This document shows positions 8,701-22,713 of a stretch of 64,000 nt of DNA, piece after piece. A program made the translations under genes and the position numbers. The DNA is taken from contig NC_135120.1 of assembly GCF_050908995.1 (NCBI RefSeq), positions 3,547,433 to 3,611,432 of the forward strand, given 5' to 3'. Numbering within the stretch: position 1 is the stretch's first letter; each line of letters opens with the position of its first letter. Source of the stretch: Andrena cerasifolii. Its lineage: Eukaryota > Arthropoda > Insecta > Hymenoptera > Andrenidae. The notes under the pieces are model-generated. The model was not told the DNA's origin, made no database searches, and saw only the letters and a program-made list of their open reading frames with translations.

Positions 8701-11700
8701 GCAAAACGAGCAAAACGAGCAAAACGAGCAAAACGAGTAAAACGAGTAAAACGAGTAAAACGAGTAAAACGAGTAAAACGAGTAAAACGAGTAAAACGAG
8801 TAAAACGAGTAAAACGAGTAAAACGAGTAAAACGAGTAAAACGAGTAAAACGAGTAAAACGAGTAAAACGAGTAAAACGAGTAAAACGAGTAAAACGCGT
8901 AAAACGAGTAAAACGAGCAAATCGAGTAAAACGAGTAAATCGAGTAAAACGAGTAAAACGAGTAAAACGAGTAAAACGAGTAAAACGAGTAAAACGAGTA
9001 AAACGAGTAAAACGAGTAAAACGAGTAAAACGAGTAAAACGAGTAGAACGAGTAAAACGAGTAGAACGAGTAAAACGAGTAGAACGAGTAAAACGAGTAA
9101 AACGAGTAATACGAGTAATACGAGTAATACGAGTAAAACGAGTAAAACGAGTAAAACGAGTAAAACGAGTAGAACGAGTAAAACGAGTAATACGAGTAAT
9201 ACGAGTAAAACGAGTAAAACGAGTAAAACGAGTAAAACGAGTAAAACGAGTAATACGAGTAAAACGAGGAAAACGAGTAAAACGAGTAAAACGAGTAAAA
9301 CGAGTAAAACGAGTAAAACGAGTAAAACGAGTAAAACGAGTAAAACGAGTAAAACGAGTAAAACGAGTAAAACGAGTAAAACGAGTAAAACGAGTAAAAC
9401 GAGAAAAACGAGTAAAACGAGTAAAACGAGTAAAACGAGTAAAACGAGTAATACGAGTAATACGAGTAATACGAGTAAAACGAGTAAAACGAATAAAACG
9501 AGTAAAACGAGTAATACGAGTAATACGAGTAAAACGAGTAAAACGAGTAAAACGAGTAATACGAGTAATACGAGTAAAACGAGTAAAACGAGTAAAACTA
9601 GTAAAACGAGTAAAACGAGCAAAACGAGCAAAACTAGTAAAACGAGCAAAACGAGCAAAACGAGCAAAACTAGTAAAACGAGCAAAACGAGTAAAACGAG
9701 TAAAACGAGTAAAACGAGTAAAACGAGTAAAACGAGTAAAACGAGTAAAACGAGTAAAACGAGTAAAACGAGTAAAACGAGTAAAACGAGTAAAACGAGT
9801 AAAACGAGTAAAACGAGTAAAACGAGTAAAACGAGCAAAACGAGTAAAACGAGTAAAACGAGTAAAACGAGTAAAACGAGTAAATCGAGTAAAACGAGTA
9901 AATCGAGTAAATCGAGTAAAACGAGTAAAACGAGTAATACGAGTAATACGAGTAAAACGAGTAAAACGAGTAAAACGAGTAAAACGCGTAAAACGTGTAA
10001 AACGAGTAAAACGAGTAAAACGAGTAAAACGAGTAGAACGAGTAAAACGAGTAGAACGAGTAAAACGAGTAGAACGAGTAAAACGAGTAGAACGAGTAAA
10101 ACGAGTAGAACGAGTAAAACGAGTAGAACGAGTAAAACGAGTAGAACGAGTAAAACGAGTAGAACGAGTAAAACGAGTAGAACGAGTAAAACGAGTAGAA
10201 CGAGTAAAACGAGTAGAACGAGTAAAACGAGTAGAACGAGTAATACGAGTAATACGAGTAAAACTAGTAAAACGAGTAAAACTAGTAAAACGAGTAAAAC
10301 GAGCAAAACGAGCAAAACTAGTAAAACGAGCAAAACGAGCAAAACGAGCAAAACTAGTAAAACGAGCAAAACGAGTAAAACGAGTAAAACGAGTAAAACG
10401 AGTAAAACGAGTAAAACGAGTAAAACGAGTAAAACGAGTAAAACGAGTAGAACGAGTAGAACGAGTAGAACGAGTAGAACGAGTAAAACGAGTAGAACGA
10501 GTAAAACGAGTAAAACGAGTAAAACGAGTAAAACGAGTAAAACGAGTAAAACGAGTAAAACGAGTAAAACGAGTAAAACGCGTAAAACGTGTAAAACGAG
10601 TAAAACGAGTAGAACGAGTAAAACGAGTAGAACGAGTAAAACGAGTAGAACGAGTAAAACGAGTAGAACGAGTAAAACGAGTAGAACGAGTAAAACGAGT
10701 AGAACGAGTAGAACGAGTAGAACGAGTAGAACGAGTAGAACGAGTAAAACGAGTAGAACGAGTAAAACGAGTAGAACGAGTAAAACGAGTAGAACGAGTA
10801 AAACGAGTAGAACGAGTAAAACGAGTAGAACGAGTAAAACGAGTAGAACGAGTAAAACGAGTAGAACGAGTAAAACGAGTAGAACGAGTAAAACGAGTAG
10901 AACGAGTAAAACGAGTAGAACGAGTAAAACGAGTAGAACGAGTAAAACGAGTAGAACGAGTAAAACGAGTAGAACGAGTAAATCGAGTAGAACGAGTAAA
11001 ACGAGTAGAACGAGTAAAACGAGTAAAACGAGTAAAACGAGTAAAACGAGTAAAACGAGTAAAACGAGTAAAACGAGTAAAACGAGTAAAACGAGTAAAA
11101 CGAGTAAAACGAGTAAAACGAGTAAAACGAGTAAAACGAGTAATACGAGTAAAACGAGTAAAACTAGTAAAACGAGTAAAACGAGCAAAACGAGCAAAAC
11201 GAGCAAAACTAGTAAAACGAGCAAAACGAGCAAAACGAGCAAAACGAGCAAAACTAGTAAGACGAGTAAAACGAGTAAAACGAATAAAACGAGTAAAACG
11301 AGTAATACGAGTAATACGAGTAAAACGAGTAAAACGAGTAAAACGAGTAATACGAGTAATACGAGTAATACGAGTAATACGAGTAAAACGAGTAAAACGA
11401 GTAAAACTAGTAAAACGAGTAAAACGAGCAAAACGAGCAAAACTAGTAAAACGAGCAAAACGAGCAAAACGAGCAAAACTAGTAAAACGAGCAAAACGAG
11501 TAAAACGAGTAAAACGAGTAAAACGAGTAAAACGAGTAAAACGAGTAAAACGAGTAAAACGAGTAAAACGAGTAAAACGAGTAAAACGAGTAAAACGAGT
11601 AAAACGAGTAAAACGAGTAAAACGAGTAAAACGAGTAAAACGAGTACAACGAGTAAAACGAGTACAACGAGTAAAACGAGTAAAACGAGTAAAACGAGTA

Positions 11701-14700
11701 AAACGAGTAAAACGAGTAAAACGAGTAAAACGAGTAAAACGAGTAAAACGAGCAAAACGAGTAAAACGAGTAAAACGAGTAAAACGAGTAAAACGAGTAA
11801 AACGAGTAAAACGAGTAAAACGAGTAAATCGAGTAAATCGAGTAAAACGAGTAAAACGAGTAATACGAGTAATACGAGTAAAACGAGTAAAACGAGTAAA
11901 ACGAGTAAAACGAGTAAAACGAGTAAAACGAGTAAAACGAGTAAAACGAGTAAAACGAGAAAAACGAGTAAAACGAGTAAAACGAGTAAAACGAGTAAAA
12001 CGAGTAAAACGAGTAAAACTAGTAAAACGAGTAAAACGAGCAAAACGAGCAAAACTAGTAAAACGAGCAAAACGAGCAAAACGAGCAAAACTAGTAAAAC
12101 GAGTAAAACGAGTAATACGAGTAATACGAGTAAAACGAGTAAAACGAGTAAAACGAGTAAAACGAGTAAAACGAGTAAAACGAGTAAAACGAGTAAACCG
12201 AGTAAAACGAGTAAAACGAGTAAAACGAGTAAAACGAGTAAAACGAGTAAAACGAGTAAAACGAGTAAAACGAGTAAAACGAGTAAAACGAGTAAAACGA
12301 GTAAAACGAGTAAAACTAGTAAAACGAGTAAAACTAGTAAAACGAGTAAAACGAGCAAAACGAGCAAAACTAGTAAAACGAGCAAAACGAGCAAAACGAG
12401 CAAAACGAGTAAAACGAGTAAAACGAGTAAAACGAGTAAAACGAGTAAAACGAGTAAAACGAGTAAAACGAGTAAAACGAGTAAAACGAGTAAAACGAGT
12501 AAAACGAGTAAAACGAGTAAAACGAGTAAAACGAGTAAAACGAGTAAAACTAGTAAAACGAGTAAAACGAGTAAAACTAGTAAAACTAGTAAAACTAGTA
12601 AAACGAGTAAAACGAGCAAAACGAGCAAAACTAGTAAAACGAGCAAAACGAGCAAAACGAGCAAAACGAGCAAAACGAGTAAAACGAGTAAAACGAGTAA
12701 AACGAGTAAAACGAGTAAAACGAGTAAAACGAGTAAAACGAGTAAAACGAGTAAAACGAGTAAAACGAGTAAAACGAGTAAAACGAGTAAAACGAGAAAA
12801 ACGAGTAAAACGAGTAAAACGAGTAAAACGAGTAAAACGAGTAAAACGAGTAAAACGAGAAAAACGAGAAAAACGAGTAAAACGAGTAAAACGAGTAAAA
12901 CGAGTAAAACGAGTAAAACGAGTAATACGAATAAAACGAGTAAAACGAGTAAAACGAGTAAAACGAGTAAAACGAGTAAATCGAGTAAAACGAGTAAAAC
13001 GAGTAAAACGAGCAAAACTAGTAAAACTAGTAAAACGAGTAAAACGAGTAAAACGAGTAAAACGAGTAAAACGAGTAAAACGAGTAAAACGAGTAAAACG
13101 AGTAAAACGAGTAAAACGAGTAATACGAGTAAAACGAGTAAAACGAATAAAACGAGTAAAACGAGTAATACGAGTAATACGAGTAAAACGAGTAAAACGA
13201 GTAAAACGAGTAATACGAGTAATACGAGTAAAACGAGTAATACGAGTAATACGAGTAAAACGAGTAAAACGAGTAAAACTAGTAAAACGAGTAAAACGAG
13301 CAAAACGAGCAAAACTAGTAAAACGAGCAAAACGAGCAAAACGAGCAAAACTAGTAAAACGAGCAAAACGAGTAAAACGAGTAAAACGAGTAAAACGAGT
13401 AAAACGAGTAAAACGAGTAAAACGAGTAAAACGAGTAAAACGAGTAAAACGAGTAAAACGAGTAAAACGAGTATAACGAGTAAAACGAGTAAAACGAGTA
13501 AAACGAGTAAAACGAGTAAAACGAGTAAAACGAGTAGAACGAGTAAAACGAGCAAAACGAGTAAAACGAGTAAAACGAGTAAAACGAGTAAAACGAGTAA
13601 ATCGAGTAAAACGAGTAAATCGAGTAAATCGAGTAAAACGAGTAAAACGAGTAATACGAGTAATACGAGTAAAACGAGTAAAACGAGCAAAACGAGTAAA
13701 ACGAGTAAAACGAGTAAAACGAGTAAAACGAGTAAAACGAGTAAAACGAGCAAAACGAGTAAAACGAGTAAAACGAGTAAAACGAGTAAATCGAGTAAAA
13801 CGAGTAAATCGAGTAAATCGAGTAAAACGAGTAAAACGAGTAAAACGAGTAAAACGAGTAAAACGAGTAAAACGAGTAAAACGAGTAGAACGAGTAAAAC
13901 GAGTAGAACGAGTAAAACGAGTAGAACGAGTAAAACGAGTAGAACGAGTAAAACGAGTAGAACGAGTAAAACGAGTAGAACGAGTAGAACGAGTAGAACG
14001 AGTAGAACGAGTAGAACGAGTAGAACGAGTAGAACGAGTAGAACGAGTAGAACGAGTAGAACGAGTAAAACGAGTAAAACGAGTAGAACGAGTAAAACGA
14101 GCAAAACGAGCAAAACGAGTAAAACGAGTAAAACGAGTAAAACGAGTAAAACGAGTAAAACGAGTAAAACGAGTAAAACGAGTAAAACGAGTAAAACGAG
14201 TAAAACGAGTAAAACGAGTAAAACTAGTAAAACGAGTAAAACGAGCAAAACGAGCAAAACTAGTAAAACGAGCAAAACGAGCAAAACGAGCAAAACGAGC
14301 AAAACGAGCAAAACGAGCAAAACTAGTAAGACGAGTAAAACGAGTAAAACGAGTAAATCGAGTAAATCGAGTAAAACGAGTAAATCGAGCAAAACGAGCA
14401 AAACGAGTAAAACGAGTAAAACGAGTAAAACGAGTAAAACGAGTAAAACGAGTAAAACGAGTAAAACGAGTAAAACGAGTAAAACGAGTAAAACGAGTAA
14501 AACGAGTAAAACGAGTAAAACGAGTAAAACGAGTAAAACGAGTAAAACGAGTAAAACGAGTAAAACGAGTAAAACGAGTAAAACGAGTAAAACGAGTAAA
14601 ACGAGTAAAACGAGTAAAACGAGTAAAACGAGTAAAACGAGTAAAACGAGTAAAACGAGTAAAACTAGTAAAACGAGTAAAACGAGCAAAACGAGCAAAA

Positions 14701-16971
14701 CTAGTAAAACGAGCAAAACGAGCAAAACGAGCAAAACGAGCAAAACGAGCAAAACTAGTAAGACGAGTAAAACGAGTAAAACGAGTAAAACGAGTAAAAC
14801 GAGTAAAACGAGTAAAACGAGTAAAACGAGTAAAACGAGTAAAACGAGTAAAACGAGTAAAACGAGTAAAACTAGTAAAACGAGCAAAACGAGTAAAACG
14901 AGTAAAACGAGTAAAACGAGTAAAACGAGTAAAACGAGTAAAACGAGTAAAACGAGTAAAACGAGTAAAACTAGTAAAACGAGTAAAACGAGCAAAACTA
15001 GTAAAACAAGCAAAACGAGCAAAACGAGCAAAACGAGCAAAACGAGCAAAACGAGCAAAACTAGTAAGACGAGTAAAACGAGTAAAACGAGTAAAACGAG
15101 TAAAACGAGTAAAACGAGTAAAACGAGTAAAACGAGTAAAACGAGTAAAACGAGTAAAACGAGTAAAACGAGTAAAACGAGTAAAACGAGTAAAACGAGT
15201 AAAACGAGTAAAACGAGTAAAACGAGTAAAACGAGTAAAACGAGTAAAACGAGTAAAACGAGTAAAACGAGTAAAACGAGTAAAACGAGTAAAACGAGTA
15301 AAACGAGTAAAACGAGTAAAACGAGTAAAACGAGTAAAACGAGTAAAACGAGTAAAACGAGAAAAACGAGTAGAACGAGTAAAACGAGTAATACGAGTAA
15401 TACGAGTAAAACGAGTAGAACGAGTAAAACGAGTAGAACGAGTAAAACGAGTAGAACGAGTAGAACGAGTAGAACGAGTAGAACGAGTAAAACGAGTAGA
15501 ACGAGTAGAACGAGTAGAACGAGTAAAACGAGTAGAACGAGTAGAACGAGTAAAACGAGTAGAACGAGTAAAACGAGTAAAACGAGTAGAACGAGTAAAA
15601 CGAGTAGAACGAGTAAAACGAGCAAAACTAGTAAAACGAGTAAAACGAGTAAAACGAGTAAAACTAGTAAAACGAGTAAAACGAGCAAAACGAGCAAAAC
15701 TAGTAAAACGAGCAAAACGAGCAAAACGAGCAAAACGAGCAAAACTAGTAAGACGAGGAAAACGAGTAAAACGAGTAAAACGAGTAAAACGAGTAAAACG
15801 AGTAAAACGAGTAAAACGAGTAAAACTAGTAAAACGAGCAAAACGAGTAAAACGAGTAAAACGAGTAAAACGAGTAAAACGAGTAAAACGAGTAAAACGA
15901 GTAAAACGAGTAAAACGAGTAAAACGAGTAAAACGAGTAAAACGAGTAAAACTAGTAAAACGAGCAAAACGAGTAAAACGAGTAAAACGAGTAAAACGAG
16001 TAAAACGAGTAAAACGAGTAAAACGAGTAAAACGAGTAAAACGAGTAAAACGAGTAAAACGAGTAAAACGAGTAAAACGAGTAAAACGAGTAAAACGAGT
16101 ATAACGAGTAAAACGAGTAAAACGAGAAAAACGATTAAAACGAGTAAAACGAGTAAAACGAGTAAAACGAGTAAAACGAGTAAAACGAGTAAAACAAGTA
16201 AATCGAGTAAAACTAGTAAAACGAGTAAAACGAGCAAAACGAGCAAAACTAGTAAAACGAGCAAAACGAGCAAAACGAGCAAAACTAGTAAAACGAGTAA
16301 AACGAGTAAAACGAGTAAAACGAGTAAAACGAGTAAAACGAGTAAAACGAGTAAATCGAGTAAAACGAGTAAATCGAGTAAAACGAGTAAATCGAGTAAA
16401 ACGAGTAAATCGAGTAAAACGAGTAAATCGAGTAAAACGAGTAAAACGAGTAAAACGAGTAAAACGAGTAAAACGAGTAAAACGAGTAAAACGAGTAAAA
16501 CGAGTAAAACGAGTAAAACGAGTAAAACGAGTAAAACGAGTAAAACGAGTAAAACGAGTAAAACGAGTAAAACGAGTAAAACTAGTAAAACGCGTAAAAC
16601 GAGTAAAACGAGCAAATCGAGTAAAACGAGTAAATCGAGTAAAACGAGTAAAACGAGTAAAACGAGTAAAACGAGTAAAACGAGTAAAACGAGTAAAACG
16701 AGTAGAACGAGTAGAACGAGTAAAACGAGTAGAACGAGTAGAACGAGTAAAACGAGTAGAACGAGTAAAACGAGTAGAACGAGTAAAACGAGTAGAACGA
16801 GTAGAACGAGTAAAACGAGTAGAACGAGTAGAACGAGTAGAACGAGTAGAACGAGTAAAACGAGTAGAACGAGTAAAACGAGTAAAACGAGTAGAACGAG
16901 TAAAACGAGTAGAACGAGTAGAACGAGTAAAACGAGTAAAACGAGTAGAACGAGTAAAACGAGTAAAACGA

Positions 16972-17268
16972 GTAGAACGAGTAGAACGAGTAGAACGAGT
17001 AGAACGAGTAGAACGAGTAGAACGAGTAGAACGAGTAGAACGAGTAGAACGAGTAGAACGAGTAGAACGAGTAGAACGAGTAGAACGAGTAGAACGAGTA
17101 GAACGAGTAGAACGAGTAGAACGAGTAGAACGAGTAGAACGAGTAGAACGAGTAGAACGAGTAGAACGAGTAGAACGAGTAGAACGAGTAGAACGAGTAG
17201 AACGAGTAGAACGAGTAGAACGAGTAGAACGAGTAGAACGAGTAGAACGAGTAGAACGAGTAGAACGA
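16972..17268 (+). repeat. Pure block of 33 GTAGAACGA variant monomers in satellite A
   Basis: This is an uninterrupted run of the A-to-G variant monomer (297 bp, 33 units). Flanking units mix GTAAAACGA and GTAGAACGA. It indicates a recent local expansion of one monomer variant. Confidence 0.9.
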
Positions 17269-20200
17269 GTAAAACGAGTAAAACGAGTAAAACGAGTAAA
17301 ACGAGTAAAACTAGTAAAACGAGTAAAACGAGCAAAACGAGCAAAACTAGTAAAACGAGCAAAACGAGCAAAACGAGCAAAACTAGTAAAACGAGTAAAA
17401 CGAGTAAAACGAGTAAAACGAGTAAAACGAGTAAAACGAGTAAAACGAGTAAAACGAGTAAAACGAGTAAAACGAGTAAAACGAGTAAAACGAGTAAAAC
17501 GAGTAAAACGAGTAAAACGAGTAAAACGAGTAAAACGAGTAAAACGAGTAAAACGAGTAAAACGAGTAAAACGAGTAAAACGAGTAAAACGAGTAAAACG
17601 AGTAAAACGAGTAAAACGAGTAAAACGAGTAAAACTAGTAAAACGAGTAAAACGAGCAAAACGAGCAAAACTAGTAAAACGAGCAAAACGAGCAAAACGA
17701 GCAAAACTAGTAAAACGAGTAAAACGAGTAAAACGAGTAAAACGAGTAAAACGAGTAAAACGAGTAAATCGAGTAAATCGAGTAAATCGAGTAAATCGAG
17801 TAAAACGAGTAAAACGAGTAAAACGAGTAAATCGAGCAAAACGAGCAAAACGAGTAAAACGAGTAAAACGAGTAAAACGAGTAAAACGAGTAAAACGAGT
17901 AAAACGAGCAAAACGAGCAAAACTAGTAAAACGAGCAAAACGAGCAAAACGAGCAAAACGAGCAAAACTAGTAAGACGAGTAAAACGAGTAAAACGAGTA
18001 AAACGAGTAAAACGAGTAAAACGAGTAAAACGAGTTAAACGAGTAAAACGAGTTAAACGAGTAAAACGAGTAAAACGAGTAAAACGAGTAAAACGAGTAA
18101 AACGAGTAAAACGAGTAAAACGAGTAAAACGAGAAAAACGAGTAAAACGAGAAAAACGAGTAAAACGAGTAAAACGAGTAAAACGAGTAAAACGAGTAAA
18201 ACGAGCAAAACGAGTAAAACGAGCAAAACGAGTAAAACGAGTAAAACGAGTAAAACGAGTAAAACGAGTAAAACGAGTAAAACTAGTAAAACGAGTAAAA
18301 CGAGCAAAACGAGCAAAACTAGTAAAACGAGCAAAACGAGCAAAACGAGCAAAACGAGCAAAACGAGCAAAACGAGCAAAACTAGTAAGACGAGTAAAAC
18401 GAGTAAAACGAGTAAAACGAGTAAAACGAGTAAAACGAGTAAAACGAGTAAAACGAGTAAAACGAGTAAAACGAGTAAAACGAGTAAAACGAGTAAAACG
18501 AGTAAAACGAGTAAAACGAGTAAAACGAGAAAAACGAGTAGAACGAGTAAAACGAGTAATACGAGTAATACGAGTAATACGAGTAAAACGAGTAGAACGA
18601 GTAAAACGAGTAGAACGAGTAAAACGAGTAGAACGAGTAGAACGAGTAGAACGAGTAAAACGAGTAGAACGAGTAGAACGAGTAGAACGAGTAAAACGAG
18701 TAGAACGAGTAGAACGAGTAAAACGAGTAGAACGAGTAAAACGAGTAAAACTAGTAAAACGAGTAAAACGAGTAAAACGAGTAGAACGAGTAGAACGAGT
18801 AGAACGAGTAAAACGAGTAGAACGAGTAGAACGAGTAAAACGAGTAGAACGAGTAAAACGAGTAGAACGAGTAAAACGAGTAGAACGAGTAAAACGAGTA
18901 GAACGAGTAGAACGAGTAAAACGAGTAGAACGAGTAAAACGAGTAGAACGAGTAAAACGAGTAAAACGAGTAAAACGAGTAGAACGAGTAGAACGAGTAG
19001 AACGAGTAGAACGAGTAGAACGAGTAGAACGAGTAGAACGAGTAGAACGAGTAGAACGAGTAGAACGAGTAGAACGAGTAGAACGAGTAGAACGAGTAGA
19101 ACGAGTAGAACGAGTAGAACGAGCAAAACGAGCAAAACGAGCAAAACGAGCAAAACTAGTAAGACGAGTAAAACGAGTAAAACGAGTAAAACGAGTAAAA
19201 CGAGTAAAACGAGTAAAACGAGTAAAACGAGTAAAACGAGTAAAACGAGTAAAACGAGTAAAACGAGTAAAACGAGTAAAACGAGTAAAACGAGTAAAAC
19301 GAGTAAAACGAGTAAAACGAGTAAAACGAGAAAAACGAGTAGAACGAGTAAAACGAGTAATACGAGTAATACGAGTAAAACGAGTAGAACGAGTAAAACG
19401 AGTAGAACGAGTAAAACGAGTAGAACGAGTAGAACGAGTAGAACGAGTAGAACGAGTAGAACGAGTAGAACGAGTAAAACGAGTAGAACGAGTAGAACGA
19501 GTAAAACGAGTAGAACGAGTAAAACGAGTAAAACTAGTAAAACGAGCAAAACGAGTAAAACGAGTAAAACGAGTAAAACGAGTAAAACGAGTAAAACGAG
19601 TAAAACGAGTAAAACGAGTAAAACTAGTAAAACGAGTAAAACGAGCAAAACGAGCAAAACTAGTAAAACGAGCAAAACGAGCAAAACGAGCAAAATGAGC
19701 AAAACGAGCAAAACTAGTAAGACGAGTAAGACGAGTAAAACGAGTAAAACGAGTAAAACGAGTAAAACGAGTAAAACGAGTAAAACGAGTAAAACGAGTA
19801 AAACGAGTAAAACGAGTAAAACGATTAAAACGAGTAAAACGAGTAAAACGAGTAAAACGAGTAAAACGAGTAAAACGAGTAAAACGAGTAAATCGAGTAA
19901 AACTAGTAAAACGAGTAAAACGAGCAAAACGAGCAAAACTAGTAAAACGAGCAAAACGAGCAAAACGAGCAAAACTAGTAAAACGAGTAAAACGAGTAGA
20001 ACGAGTAAATCGAGTAAAACGAGTAAAACGAGTAAAACGAGTAGAACGAGTAAAACGAGTAGAACGAGTAAAACGAGTAGAACGCGTAAAACGAGTAAAA
20101 CGAGTAAAACGAGTAGAACGAGTAAAACGAGTAGAACGAGTAAAACGAGTAGAACGAGTAAAACGAGTAGAACGAGTAAAACGAGTAAAACTAGTAAAAC

Positions 20201-22281
20201 GAGTAGAACGAGTAAAACGAGTAGAACGAGTAAAACGAGTAGAACGAGTAGAACGAGTAGAACGAGTAAAACGAGTAGAACGAGTAGAACGAGTAGAACG
20301 AGTAGAACGAGTAGAACGAGTAGAACGAGTAAAACGAGTAGAACGAGTAAAACGAGTAAAACGAGTAAATCGAGTAAAACGAGTAAATCGAGTAAAACGA
20401 GTAAATCGAGCAAAACGAGCAAAACGAGTAAAACGAGTAAAACGAGTAAAACGAGTAAAACGAGTAAAACGAGTAAAACGAGTAAAACGAGTAAAACGAG
20501 TAAAACGAGTAAAACGAGTAAAACGAGTAAAACGAGTAAAACGAGTAAAACGAGTAAAACGAGCAAAACGAGTAATACGAGTAAAACGAGTAGAACGAGT
20601 AAAACGAGTAGAACGAGTAAAACGAGTAGAACGAGTAGAACGAGTAGAACGAGTAAAACGAGTAGAACGAGTAGAACGAGTAGAACGAGTAAAACGAGTA
20701 GAACGAGTAGAACGAGTAAAACGAGTAGAACGAGTAAAACGAGTAAAACGAGTAGAACGAGTAAAACGAGTAGAACGAGTAAAACGAGCAAAACTAGTAA
20801 AACGAGTAAAACGAGTAAAACGAGTAAAACGAGCGAAACGAGTAAAACGAGTAAAACGAGTAAAACTAGTAAAACGAGTAAAACGAGCAAAACGAGCAAA
20901 ACTAGTAAAACGAGCAAAACGAGCAAAACGAGCAAAACGAGCAAAACTAGTAAGACGAGGAAAACGAGTAAAACGAGTAAAACGAGTAAAACGAGTAAAA
21001 CGAGTAAAACGAGTAAAACTAGTAAAACGAGCAAAACGAGTAAAACGAGTAAAACGAGTAAAACGAGTAAAACGAGTAAAACGAGTAAAACGAGTAAAAC
21101 GAGTAAAACGAGTAAAACGAGTAAAACGAGTAAAACGAGTAAAACGAGTAAAACTAGTAAAACGAGCAAAACGAGTAAAACGAGTAAAACGAGTAAAACG
21201 AGTAAAACGAGTAAAACGAGTAAAACGAGTAAAACGAGTAAAACGAGTAAAACGAGTAAAACGAGTAAAACGAGTAAAACTAGTAAAACGAGTAAAACGA
21301 GCAAAACGAGCAAAACTAGTAAAACGAGCAAAACGAGCAAAACGAGCAAAACGAGCAAAACGAGCAAAACGAGCAAAACTAGTAAGACGAGTAAAACGAG
21401 TAAAACGAGTAAAACGAGTAAAACGAGTAAAACGAGTAAAACGAGTAAAACGAGAAAAACGATTAAAACGAGTAAAACGAGTAAAACGAGTAAAACGAGT
21501 AAAACGAGTAAAACGAGTAAAACGAGTAAAACGAGTAAAACGAGTAAATCGAGTAAAACTAGTAAAACGAGCAAAACGAGCAAAACGAGCAAAACTAGTA
21601 AAACGAGCAAAACGAGCAAAACGAGCAAAACTAGTAAAACGAGTAAAACGAGTAAAACGAGTAAAACGAGTAAAACGAGTAAAACGAGTAAAACGAGTAA
21701 AACGAGTAAATCGAGTAAAACGAGTAAATCGAGTAAAACGAGTAAATCGAGTAAAACGAGTAAATCGAGTAAAACGAGTAAAACGAGTAAAACGAGTAAA
21801 ACGAGTAAAACGAGTAAAACGAGTAAAACGAGTAAAACGCGTAAAACGAGTAAAACGCGTAAAACGAGTAAAACGAGCAAATCGAGTAAAACGAGTAAAA
21901 CGAGTAAAACGAGTAAAACGAGTAAAACGAGTAAAACGAGTAAAACGAGTAAAACGAGTAGAACGAGTAAAACGAGTAGAACGAGTAGAACGAGTAAAAC
22001 GAGTAGAACGAGTAGAACGAGTAAAACGAGTAGAACGAGTAAAACGAGTAGAACGAGTAAAACGAGTAGAACGAGTAAAACGAGTAGAACGAGTAAAACG
22101 AGTAGAACGAGTAAAACGAGTAGAACGAGTAAAACGAGTAGAACGAGTAGAACGAGTAGAACGAGTAGAACGAGTAAAACGAGTAGAACGAGTAAAACGA
22201 GTAGAACGAGTAGAACGAGTAAAACGAGTAAAACGAGTAAAACGAGTAGAACGAGTAGAACGAGTAGAACGAGTAAAACGA

Positions 22282-22713
22282 GTAGAACGAGTAGAACGAG
22301 TAGAACGAGTAGAACGAGTAGAACGAGTAGAACGAGTAGAACGAGTAGAACGAGTAGAACGAGTAGAACGAGTAGAACGAGTAGAACGAGCAGAACGAGT
22401 AGAACGAGTAGAACGAGTAGAACGAGCAGAACGAGTAGAACGAGCAGAACGAGCAGAACGAGCAGAACGAGCAGAACGAGTAGAACGAGTAGAACGAGTA
22501 GAACGAGTAGAACGAGTAGAACGAGTAGAACGAGTAGAACGAGTAGAACGAGTAGAACGAGTAGAACGAGTAGAACGAGTAGAACGAGTAGAACGAGTAG
22601 AACGAGTAGAACGAGTAGAACGAGTAGAACGAGTAGAACGAGTAGAACGAGTAGAACGAGTAGAACGAGTAGAACGAGTAGAACGAGTAGAACGAGTAGA
22701 ACGAGTAGAACGA
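22282..22713 (+). repeat. Block of 48 GTAGAACGA/GCAGAACGA monomers in satellite A
   Basis: Forty-eight consecutive units carry the GAACGA variant. A sub-cluster at about 22389-22470 has the second variant GCAGAACGA, so it holds a nested, later expansion. Confidence 0.85.

Noticed and set aside
5727..18038. Giant + strand open frames through satellite A (about 2,600 and 4,100 codons)
   Set aside because: They consist only of the translated 9-bp repeat (TSK or RVK) and begin in the LTR. An open frame is expected from a stop-free unit divisible by three.
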